Below, piece after piece: positions 25,590 through 37,700 of a stretch of 64,000 bases of DNA (positions are counted from its first letter, which is position 1; each line of letters opens with the position of its first letter). The position numbers and the translations under genes were made by a program. Origin of the DNA: Anadara kagoshimensis (taxonomy: Eukaryota > Mollusca > Bivalvia > Arcoida > Arcidae). The stretch spans positions 39,060,486 to 39,124,485 of the forward strand of contig CM037864.1 of assembly GCA_021292105.1 (NCBI GenBank), read 5' to 3'. The notes under the pieces were generated by a model, which saw only the letters and a list, made by a program, of their open reading frames with translations, had not been told where the DNA came from and searched no databases.

Positions 25590-25890
25590 ACCAAAAAGGA
25601 ACCTCTTTATAAAGGATGTCATGTGATGTCAACCAAAAAAGAACCCTTTTATAAAGAGTGTCATGTAAGTGGTCTTTATATACAGGTTTTAGTGTATTAT
25701 CTGTAGGCATTTACCATACAGTCAAACCTGTCTATAAATGCCACCCAAGGAAACCTGTAAAAGTACCCTCTATGGACAGGTGGCCTTTATATACAGGTTC
25801 AAATATGAACAATTGTCATATAATTCTAATGGCCTTTATAAGCAGATGACCCTTATAAAGAGGTGGCTTTTAAGGTGGGTTGAACTATAT
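25590..25890. repeat. Repeat with 'CCTGTCTATAAA..GCCACC' modules
   Basis: Several direct and inverted copies of a TTTATA-AAGG / CCTGTATATAAA module. One inverted pair is CAGTCAAACCTGTCTATAAA (from about 25720) facing GGCCTTTATATACAGGTTC (to about 25802). The TIR-like style suggests an old DNA transposon fragment; class not determined. Confidence 0.45.
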
Positions 25891-26047
25891 TAATAAAATT
25901 TTCAGGTGTAAACTCTGCATCAACAGCTAAAAGCAATACACCTGTTACACACTGATAGTTCAGATAAATGATAGATTGTTATACATGATGATTACCCATG
26001 ATGATGAGTAATGATTTGTTTGAAAAAAAATCTATTGAAGTGATTTA

Positions 26048-26400
26048 ACCACTGTGGTAGCTCAGTTGGTAGAGTGCTCGCTCCGTATGTGGGAGGTCAT
26101 GGGCTCGAGCCCCGACCAAGTCTGACCCAAGACTTGAAAGTGGGTAGTGACTGTTCTTTCGCCAAGCACTTGGCATTATGAAATGAAAGTCACATTCAGT
26201 TCTATCGGATGGGAACTGAAAATAAACGAGGTCCCATGTCACAGTGGGCTTTACACAATTAAGAACCCTGCTGTATAATGCCATCAGCAAAATGCACAGG
26301 CAAAATTTCTGCACCTTCGCCCTAAAGCTGGTGACATCTTAATATAAGTAAAATATTCTTGACTGGGATGTTAAACACCATTACTCAATTTAACTCAATT
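26048..26400 (+). mobile_element. tRNA-derived SINE, full-length copy
   Basis: Best-preserved member. The tRNA-like head has box A TAGCTCAGTTGG and box B GGCTCGAGCCC. Unrelated body: CAAGACTTGAAAGTGGGTAG, GCCAAGCACTTGGCATTATG, CTGCTGTATAATGCCATCAG. End: AAAATATTCTTGACTGGGA then CCATTACTCAATT. Pol III-type promoter boxes are implied by family, not tested. Confidence 0.8.
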
Positions 26401-28029
26401 TTATTGAATTGATTTATATTGTTATAAGTTTGCATACAATTTTGCTAAATCGCATTAGCACTAAAATGTGAAACGTGTTAACAAGACCAGACATTGTCAA
26501 GGTGCTGTTGTTTGTGGTGTTGGTATACCGGTACATTATAAGTTATACAGGCTTTAACATTGTATAACAATATGAATGTATAGCATTTTTGTCACCCCTT
26601 CAAAGCAGTACTAGTTTGATCTTTCTAACTTCCATTTTCAAGAAATTTCTTTGAAGGGTAACAAAGCATGTTAAAATTATGCAAAGTCTGTCTATAGCTT
26701 TATTGAAAACAAAAAAATTGTGTGAATGGCTACTGGAGAAAGGGAATTGTGTTTGATACCCAAGTCAAGTCAGATATAACAAAGCAGTTCTGAGATGATA
26801 GAGAAAACTAAAGTGTCCAAAGAAAATAACTGACCGTCAGCAAGTAAAGTTTGAAATTTTCTTACATTAGGGTATGACATGGGTTGAATTTGATTTAGGG
26901 GTCACTGTATGAAATGTAAGTCGGTACTTTACACCACTGTTGTGGCAGTTCCTGCCCCTTAGTGTGTGCATCACTGTCAACATAAGCATTTGCAGAAATT
27001 AGTCAAGCATTTTGAAAATGTTCTGTTGACAACTCTGAAATTTAAATACATGTAGTTTAGACAGTGTTGGAAACAAGTCAAAGTTTTTGATTGATAATTT
27101 CAACGTTTTCGATTGTGGTATATCAAAGACTATCGAAAAAGTAACCAGTACATCCCAAAAGTTACCAGTCTTCAATTGTAAGACTAGTTGTTACTTCAAA
27201 CACTGGTTTAGGAAGTTTCTGCAACTTAGTGTAACAGTGTGTAACATCTGAAATGGCAGATATAAATCCTTAGGCCAGGTCATTCTAAGCCAACTTAAAA
27301 GAACATAAATACTTACAGTGATTTTGTTTGCCTAAAATTACTACCAAATAAAGGTAGTTTCTCCATGAAAAAATGACTAAAATTTCCCAAATTTTGAAAA
27401 CATTATTATTTTTTCTGAAATGGAGATGGCAGTGGATGGGAAGATGTGATACAATTCAAGTTATCTAGTGTCTTGGAAAAGGCTTTTTAAAGCCGAAATA
27501 TTGACTATATGAGCAAATTTTATAATATCGTTTTTAAAATTTCCCAATTTGACAACTAAAACTCCCAAAACAAAAATGATATACTGGCATATTAAATCTA
27601 GTTGTCCTTACCCACAAAATGTTAGATGTTGGCACAATATAAGATATTTGCAATGAAGATCATAAGCTATTGAAAGCATGTAAGTATGCAGTTTACTGTA
27701 TTTCAGAACTTCAAATTTTCCCAATTTAAAAGGCAGAAGGTAGTTTTAAAAAAATGTAACAAAATCACTGACTTATATGCATGTAGGTGTAAAGTATCAG
27801 TAACTGTAAAGACAAAATTACCCAGGCTAAAGTCAGATGTGAAACTTTATTAACACAATCTGAGTATTTTCAGTGTTGGGCGTATAAATTCTGCTATACT
27901 TAATGCAGAACATGGATAAAATTTTTAATCAGGTTTCGAAATTCATTATAAATGTAGGTATTTGATATGAAAATGATCAATATTTTTACCTGGAAGTTAT
28001 ATCATGCATTGCTAATAATATACATTTGA
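26401..28029. other. Intergenic stretch, nothing recognised
   Basis: No gene or delimited repeat identified. The promoter and any first non-coding exon of the downstream calcium-sensor gene may lie here or nearby. Confidence 0.4.
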
Positions 28030-28053
28030 ATATATATATATTATATATATACA

Positions 28054-28089
<36 letters not shown>

Positions 28090-28091
28090 TG

Positions 28092-28167
<76 letters not shown>
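28030..28167. repeat. (TA)n tract with palindromic interruptions
   Basis: About 138 bp of TA repeats broken symmetrically by ACAGTATA and TACTGTAT, so the tract can form cruciforms. Open frames of Tyr/Ile repeats are artefacts. Confidence 0.9.
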
Positions 28168-28170
<3 letters not shown>

Positions 28171-28536
28171 GTATGGTATTTTGTCACAGTGTGTGAATTT
28201 TTCTACCTGAAGTATATCAAATAAATTGTAATCATCAGGTGGGACATGCGACACATGTTGTCACTTTATTACTTCATTTTATAACACGTTCTGATATACC
28301 TACATTATTGCCCTTTGTTATGGATATCCCAATGGTTTGTATGTGTAACAGATGCTGTGGTCTCTATATACGTCAGGGATAAGTTAAATTCTAGACGGTT
28401 TGCGTTATAGATCTATTATTTAAATTCTTTCCTATTGTAAGAGAAAAATGATTTTTACAATTTGACGTGTATTAGTTTTTATGTAAAACTGTAACACAAG
28501 TAAGATTTATTATTATTTATTGTGATGTTTTTGTAG

Positions 28537-28745
28537 GTTGAAGGATGAACTATCGGAAGTAATCAGGACCAGAAAGTTGTCACAATACAAGGATAACTGT
28601 TGACAGTCAGTTTTATTTTACTTTTAATACGGACATTTTAATTTATCCTGTTCATGGATTTTATTCAATTTTAACTTCTAAGAAGTTTTATTCAATTATA
28701 CAATCAGACTTGTGTCTTGTGTAGTTAAACACAAACATAAGAGAA
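28537..28745 (+). other. Putative 5' UTR exon of the CRACR2-like gene, with two short uORFs
   Basis: A pyrimidine-rich acceptor-like TTTTTGTAG precedes 28537, and no acceptor is obvious between it and the ATG at 28746. Two short upstream frames occur: 28545-28562 (ATG to TAA, 5 codons) and 28654-28674 (6 codons). The true 5' end is unknown. Confidence 0.4.
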
Positions 28746-31700
28746 ATGGCTAATTTTGAGGATCAACTTTCGATGCATGATGAGCCCTCAGCTCAAGAAA
28801 TGGAGGAAATGATGTCACAGAAAGCACATGAACTTTTTGAGTTGTGCGACAAAGAACAAAAAGGTTTTATAACAAAGCGTGATATGCAGAGACTTCAGTC
28901 GGAACTGCCATTGTCTCCAGAACAACTTGAGGCTGTGTTTGATTCCCTGGATGATGATAGAAATGGATTTTTAACATTAGAGGAATTCACAGGTGGCTTT
29001 GGTAAGTAAACTGAACACTCTCTAATCTCAATACATGTACATATATATATATATGTATTTGATTCCCTGGATAATGAGAGAAATGGGTTTTTAACATTAG
29101 AGGAATTTACAGGTGGCTTTGGTAAGTAAACTGAACACTCTCTAATCTCAATACATGTACATATATATATGTATTTGATTCCCTGGATAATGAGAGAAAT
29201 GGGTTTTTAACATTAGAGGAATTAACAGGTGGCTTTAGTAAGTAAACTGAACACTCTCTTATCTCAATATATGGTTATATGTTTCCTTGGATGATAATAA
29301 ATGCATTTTAATATTAAAGTAATTTACAGGTGGCTTTAGTAAGTAAACTGAATGCCTAATCTCAATACATATATATATGTGTTTGATTTCTTGGATAATG
29401 ATAGAAATGGGTTTTAACATTAGAGGAATTAACAGGTGGCTTTAGTAAGTAAACTGAACACTCTCTTATCTCAATAATTGAGCCATATATTTTTTCTTTC
29501 CAATTATACTAAGGGAGACAACTCAGTAATAAATTCATATTTGACAGATTTTATAGATGGTAGCCTTTTGTAGACCTTCCTTTACAAATTTAGGTAGTTT
29601 TCTGGGTTTGAATCCATCAGAAGGTGTACATGAAGAAGACCAAGGGGAGGGCAATGTTTATGAAGAACAAGATGATGCTGTTGAAGAGGACAGGCAGTTC
29701 CATCAGATGATGTCTAATCTGGGAGCTACACACTTGTTTGATGAGTAAGTAAATGTTATAGATGCATATTTTTATTATTATATAAATGTAAACTATTGTA
29801 CAAATCACTATGTTTATGACAGTGAATTAAGCTTTATTCCCACAGAAAATACTTTAAACTTGAATAAAGTTTGATATTGTGTTTACTTACTTATGCCTAG
29901 TCGTAACTAAAACTCTGTATGCGCATCTGAGATTGCCATGAGGTATTTCTGTAGAAAGGAAAATGTTGGCGCTATGGGGATTTTACATGGTGTAAATGAT
30001 GATGTTTACACAGGAAGTGATGTCCTTGGTGCTGTTTTACATCATATGCACAGCAAGATCCGGCATTTGCCTGCTTTTTTAACATATTAAATCCCCAATG
30101 TTTTACTCTGTGCAGAAATATTCTATGCTAATCACAGATGTGCATACAGATTTTCTGTTACGTTTAGGTACAAATAAGTGAAAAATATCAATCTTTATTC
30201 AAGTTTATTTGATTTTCTATGAAAATAATTCCTAAATCGCTGTCACAAAAACAGTGATTCAGACAGTAATTATGAATTTGACAATGCTGTTATCATGAGA
30301 GTTCACATAGAAATGCAACATTTAAAAATAAAATTGTCTTTATCATCATTAGGATTGAGGCATACGACCTTTTTAGCTCACCTGAGCCGAAAGGCTCAGA
30401 TGAGCTATTGCTATCTATCACCATCCGTCGTCCGTCGTTCGTCGTCCGCCGTGCGTAAACTTTACATTTTAATCTTCTCCTCCAAAACTACTGAGCCAAA
30501 TTTGATGAAACTTGGTGATTATTATGCCTGGGTAACAGGCTTTCAAAATTGTGTTCGGGGTTTGACCACGCCCAACAATATGGCTGCCGTTACTATAAAT
30601 AGCCAAAAGACAAAAAAATCTTCTTCTCTGAAACCAAAAGGTGCAGGCAAATTTTGATTGGATATTTGGATTCAGGATACCTAGATACACTAAAATTGTG
30701 TTTTTTCATGAAAATTGGACGAAAAATAGGTTACACGTTTTTTGCGTAAAATTATGTAATTTTTAAAATGAGACATTTATTGTTATAACTTCATAATGGC
30801 TGAAGAGAATTGTATGGAGTTTTCACTGTTGATCTTGTCTTGCGACTTTCTTCCGATTGATGTCAAGGTCAAAGGTCAAGGTCATGTCCCAGTTTTTGAC
30901 CTTTGATAAAAAATGCTAATTTTTAAACATTTCTGGTGATAATGATGTAGGATTTTTGGTTAATTGTAGGTATTGACATGACGATCATTTTGATATATTG
31001 ATTAAGTTCATGGGTTCAAAGGTCAAGGTCACAGATGTACAAGTTTACCAAAATAGTTAATTATCTGCAAAACTATGAACTTTTTGTATAAGCATGTATA
31101 TTAGAATATTGTAGGTAATGGCCCAATGGTCATTTTGATATATAAATAAAGGTCATGAGTTCAAAGGTCAAGGTCACAGATGTAAACAAGTACTGAAATG
31201 ATTATTTATCTCTAAAACTGTAGACTTTTTGTATAGGCATGTATATTAGAATATTGTAGGTAATGACCCAATGGTCATTTTGATATATGAATAAAGGTCA
31301 TGAGTTCAAAGGTCAAGGTCACAGATGTAAACAAGTACTGAAATGGTTATTTATCTCAAAAACTATAGACTTTTTGTATAGGCATGTATATTAGAATATT
31401 TAGGTATTATCCTAACTATCATTTTGATATATGAATGAAGGTCATGGGTTCAAAGGTCAAGGTCACAGATGTGAATGAATACCTGAATGGTTAATTATCT
31501 TGAAAACTGTTCACTTTTTGTATATGCATGTATATTAGAATATTGTAGGTATTAGCCTAACAACCATTTTGATATATGAATGAAGGTTATGGGTTCAAAG
31601 GTCAAGGTCACAGATGTGAACAAGTTCTGAAATGATTATTTATCTCAAAAACTATAAACCTTTTGTATAGGCATGTATATAAGAATATTTATGTATTATC

Positions 31701-34700
31701 CTAATGATCATTTTGATATATGAATGAAGGTCATGGGTTCAAAGGTCAAGGTTACAGATGCGAATGAATACCTAAATGGTTAATTATCTTAAAAACTATT
31801 AACTTTTTGTATAGGCATGTATATTAGAACATTGTTGGTACTGGCACAGTGGTCATTTTGATATATGAATGAAGAGCATGGGTTCAAATGTCAAGATCAC
31901 AGATACAAACAAGTACTGAGATGATTATTTATCTCAAAAACTATAAACTTTTTGTATAGGGATGTATATTAGAATATTGACCGAATTATCATTTTGATAT
32001 TTGAATGAAGCTCATGGGTTCAAAGATCACAGGTGAGCGTTAAGGCCCATGGGCCTCTTGTTTTCAATCAAACAACTAAATAAACAACTGTATAGAAGAG
32101 AAAATCCAGAGAATCTTGACATGTCAGTACTTTATATTCAACTTTTTTAGTTTTAGCACATGTACCAGTGTTCTGAAATTAAAATCTTGATATGTCAGAT
32201 TTCAAAGTTTTCATATCAGTAAAGTTTAAGTGCATGTACTAGTGTTTTGAAGTTTAAATCTGGATAATATGTCAGATTTTTCAGTCATTAAAAAAATGGT
32301 TTTCTTCAATTTTCACATAGTAAAGCTATTGGTGCATTCATAAATTTTATAGTGAAAATGATTCCATTTGTAACCAGGTGTTGAAATTTTGTCTTGCAGT
32401 GAAAACACCATAAAATCAGTTTGGAGTCGAATAAGACGAAATGAACCTGAAGTTGTCAGTAATTTTGAAGACTTCCTGTATAAAATTTCAAATGAAATAC
32501 GCAAATCGAAACTGGATTTTAACACACTGGAATCAGCATTAAAAAGGTAAGGTTACTTAGAGTTATCTCCCTTATATACAAGAATGAAAATCAATGGCAC
32601 ATGTATTAATATTGACAGTATTATTGTTTCTTACTTATTATGTCATAAGTTACTGGTACCACTGCGGTAGCTCAGTTGGTAGAGTACTTGCTCTGTAAGT
32701 GGGAGGTTGTGGGTTCAATCCCCCAGCTGGGTCTGACCCAAGACTTGAAGTGGGTAGTGACTGTTCTTTTGCCAAGCACTCATCATTACAGATGAAGGTC
32801 ACAGTTCTTTCAGATGGGGAACTTAAAATAAATGAGGTCCCATGTCGCGGTGGTTTGGCACAAGAAACAACCCTGCTGTATAATGCCATCAGCTCAACTC
32901 ATAAGTTACTGTAGAATTTTAATAAGAAACTGAACAAAATGCTGTAGCCAGACTTCAAACCTAGACATTCCCAATACTATTGGGATGCTTTAGATTGAGG
33001 TAATTAGCCACCTGTCGAGAATTACTCACTTCATTCCTTCCTTTCCCTTTTTGTGATGATGCAACTACAGTAAAACATGTTTATAATGAAGCCCTTTAGA
33101 CTCTTTTTAACTTCTTTATATTGTTATAAATAGACTTATATTGAGAAGCTGTCATGCCCAATATTTAACTTTCGTTCTATCTATGTATTTGGTTTAAGTG
33201 TGTGACTGGCTAAATTGAATCACATGACCAACTCAGTATCTTTTTGTACATGGCTGCGCAAACATACTGGGCCTGTGAAATTCATACTGGGTGGGTTAGA
33301 ATTACATCCCCTGTCACTAACCTAAACTTCAACCAAATCTGCGACCAAAAATAAAAGATTTGCAAAACCTACTGCTGAAGATAGTGATTTAAAATGCATA
33401 AAAGAATCATTTTGAGACATTGAAGGTCAACGAAACGGCTGCTAGACTTTGTTAGTATGCTAAACTTTAGTATCCATTTTATTTAGCTGTAGTATTTTAT
33501 TGCAGTCAGATATTTTACTTTTTATAACTTCTTTGATCGAAATCAGCAACATTTTTTAAAAAGAATTTATTTCAATAGCGCAGGGTCATCTATAAGGTAA
33601 AAAGTTAAATGTTTTGTAAATGTCTGATACGGAATGATACAGGGTCAGTAGAAAACATACGGGGTTCGGCTGCCTTATATGGTATCTTTCCTACTGACTC
33701 TGTATCATTCCGTAACAGATGCTTACATACCATGTAACTTATATTACTTTACCTTGAATTGAAACCACTAGTTTCCTAGGTAAGCTGTTGGAGTCAGAGC
33801 CCTCAAATGCAACAGATAATGGAAAAAAATTCAACCAATTAAACCTGGGACTTAATCATTGCTATGATAATTATCTTGCCATGATTGCCATAATTGGCCA
33901 GAACAGACCGTACTAGTGGGATACAACCAATTCAGCTAGTTGACAATTGGGATACTTGTCAAGTCCAGGACACCACTGTTACAACGCATTTGGTAACAAA
34001 AACGCATTTGGTAACAAAAATTTAAACAACTTCTAGAAATAAAATACACGGCATCTGAGTGTCATTCGGAGTTGTAGATATGACAAATAGTAGATATCTG
34101 ATGAGATATCACCAAAAACAAAGAGATATCCAACTTTTCCCGAAAACGCATTTGGTAACAAAAGTATGTTCGACCTGAAACGCATTTGGTAACAAAAATT
34201 TAAACAACTTCTAGAAATAAAATACACGACATCTGAGTGTCATTCGGAGTTGTAGATATGAAAATAGTAGATATCTGATGAGATATCACCAAAATTTAAC
34301 AGATATCCAACTTTTCCCGAAAACGCATTTGGTAACAAAAGTATGTTGAACGTGAAACGCATTTGGTAACAAAAATTTAAACAACTTCTAGAAATAAAAT
34401 ACACGGCATCTGAGTGTCATTCGGAGTTGTAGATATGAAAATAGTAGATATCTGATGAGATATCACCAAAATTTAACAGATATCCAACTTTTCCCGAAAA
34501 CGCATTTGGTAACAAAATATGTTGAACGTGAAACGCATTTGGTAACAAAAATTTAAACAACTTCTAGAAATAAAATACACGGCATCTGAGTGTCATTCGG
34601 AGTTGTAGATATGACAAATAGTAGATATCTGATGAGATATCACCAAAAAAAGAGATATCCAACTTTTCCCGAAAACGCATTTGGTAACAAAAGTATGTTC

Positions 34701-37700
34701 GACCTGAAACGCATTTGGTAACAAAAATTTAAACAACTTCTAGAAATAAAATACACGGCATCTGAGTGTCATTCGGAGTTGTAGATATGACAAATAGTAG
34801 ATATCTGATGAGATATCACCAAAATTTAACAGATATCCAACTTTTCCCGAAAACGCATTTGGTAACAAAAGTATGTTGAACGTGAAACGCATTTGGTAAC
34901 AAAAATTTAAACAACTTCTAGAAATAAAATACACGGCATCTGAGTGTCATTCGGAGTTGTAGATATGACAAATAGTAGATATCTGATGAGATATCACCAA
35001 AAACAAAGAGATATCCAACTTTTCCCGAAAACGCATTTGGTAACAAAAGTATGTTCGACCTGAAACGCATTTGGTAACAAAAATTTAAACAACTTCTAGA
35101 AATAAAATACACAGCATCTGAGTGTCAGTCAGAGTTGTAGATATGAAAAATAGTAGATATCTGATGAGATATCACCAAAATTTAACAGATATCCAACTTT
35201 TCCCGAAAACGCATTTGGTAACAAAAGTATGTTCAACGTGAAACGCATTTGGTAACAAAAATTTAAACAACTTCTAGAAATAAAATACACGGCATCTGAG
35301 TGTCATTCGGAGTTGTAGATATGACAAATAGTAGATATCTGATGAGATATCACCAAAATTTAACAGATATCCAACTTTTCCCGAAAACGCATTTGGTAAC
35401 AAAAGTATGTTGAACGTGAAACGCATTTGGTAACAAAAATTTAAACAACTTCTAGAAATAAAATACACGGCATCTGAGTGTCATTCGGAGTTGTAGATAT
35501 GACAAATAGTAGATATCTGATGAGATATCACCAAAAACAAAGAGATATCCAACTTTTCCCGAAAACGCATTTGGTAACAAAAGTATGTTGACTGAAACGC
35601 ATTTGGTAACAAAAATTTAAACAACTTCTAGAAATAAAATACACGGCATCTGAGTGTCATTCGGAGTTGTAGATATGAAAATAGTAGATATCTGATGAGA
35701 TATCACCAAAAACAAAGAGATATCCAACTTTTCCCGAAAACGCATTTGGTAACAAAAGTATGTTCGACCTGAAACGCATTTGGTAACAAAAATTTAAACA
35801 ACTTCTAGAAATAAAATACACGGCATCTGAGTGTCATTCGGAGTTGTAGATATGACAAATAGTAGATATCTGATGAGATATCACCAAAATTTAACAGATA
35901 TCCAACTTTTCCCGAAAACGCATTTGGTAACAAAAGTATGTTCGACCTGAAACGCATTTGGTAACAAAAATTTAAACAACTTCTAGAAATAAAATACACG
36001 GCATCTGAGTGTCATTCGGAGTTGTAGATATGAAAAATAGTAGATATCTGATGAGATATCACCAAAATTTAACAGATATCCAACTTTTCCCGAAAACGCA
36101 TTTGGTAACAAAAGTATGTTGAACGTGAAACGCATTTGGTAACAAAAATTTAAACAACTTCTAGAAATAAAATACACGGCATCTGAGTGTCATTCGGAGT
36201 TGTAGATATGACAAATAGTAGATATCTGATGAGATATCACCAAAATTTAACAGATATCCAACTTTTCCCGAAAACGCATTTGGTAACAAAAGTATGTTCG
36301 ACCTGAAACGCATTTGGTAACAAAAATTTAAACAACTTCTAGAAATAAAATACACGGCATCTGAGTGTCATTCGGAGTTGTAGATATGAAAATAGTAGAT
36401 ATCTGATGAGATATCACCAAAATTTAACAGATATCCAACTTTTCCCGAAAACGCATTTGGTAACAAAAGTATGTTGAACGTGAAACGCATTTGGTAACAA
36501 AAATTTAAACAACTTCTAGAAATAAAATACACAGCATCTGAGTGTCAGTCAGAGTTGTAGATATGAAAAATAGTAGATATCTGATGAGATATCACCAAAA
36601 TTTAACAGATATCCAACTTTTCCCGAAAACGCATTTGGTAACAAAAGTATGTTGAACGTGAAACGCATTTGGTAACAAAAATTTAAACAACTTCTAGAAA
36701 TAAAATACACGGCATCTGAGTGTCATTCGGAGTTGTAGATATGACAAATAGTAGATATCTGATGAGATATCACCAAAATTTAACAGATATCCAACTTTTC
36801 CCGAAAACGCATTTGGTAACAAAAGTATGTTGAACGTGAAACGCATTTGGTAACAAAAATTTAAACAACTTCTAGAAATAAAATACACAGTATCTGAGTG
36901 TCAGTCGGAGTTAAAGATATGAGATATAGTAGATATCTGATGAGATATCATCAAAAACAAAGAGATATCAAACTTTTCCCGACTTTAACTTTTAATCCTG
37001 ACTCCATTATAGGAAACATCAAAATTGAAATAAAAGAAATCATGTCAAAATTTTTACATATAGACAAGACAGAGCAATTAAAGGCTTAAATGGCAAAGTA
37101 GGTCATGACATTGACCTTTGATCTTAGGTATATCTTCTTGCAAGCCTAGGCTTATGAAGGCCCTCAAAAAGTCTTATGACGTCATGACAGTATTGTTGAT
37201 AAGTTTGATGTCTCTGTGATCAGGATTGCCCTGGATATTTTTGACGTCTCATAGTTCCATGTTCACACACAATTTTGATTACAAGTGGCGGGTGTAGCTA
37301 GCTAAACAGAAGGTGCTTACCCTTCCGAAGCACCCGACCTCACCTCCCTGGTGGAAGTTCACGTGTCTAACCTGACTTGTCAGTTCCAAAGTTTTTACTT
37401 TGCTTCTGGATTGTTATTTGGACATGGATGAGTATGTTTGTTTTTGATTCTTTGAAATGTTCCCAATTATAAGCTAAAATGGAAACAAAAGCACACATAC
37501 CAAGCAAAGCCATTACCTTGACCCAGTTTTGAAGACATAGCAATTTTCAGCTATTCACATCTTACTTCGACCCATTTTGAAGGCCATTTCAAAAGAAAGT
37601 AAAAATTGAAACCTGATGTAAACTGTCATAATTAGAAGCCATTTTACGAAATTCACACAAAGACGTGGTACCCATTTTTCTACCGAATATTTCCAAAGGG

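Noticed and set aside
26050-26115. Functional tRNA gene
   Set aside because: Box A and box B are present, but the anticodon arm and acceptor stem do not pair as in a tRNA, and the SINE body follows directly; the same head recurs in at least six decayed copies.
28012-28254. Open frame of Tyr-Ile repeats
   Set aside because: Pure (TA)n microsatellite translation.
34033-36888. Recurrent 64-aa open frames ([17 protein letters not shown]...) on the minus strand of the array, and on the plus strand at 45148-46264
   Set aside because: They arise once per 178-bp unit because the units are nearly identical, and each is cut by a stop. 178 is not a multiple of three, and no start context or splice logic supports translation.
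33977-36987. CRISPR-like array
   Set aside because: The whole 178-bp unit is conserved, with no unique spacers, in a eukaryotic intron; this is satellite DNA.
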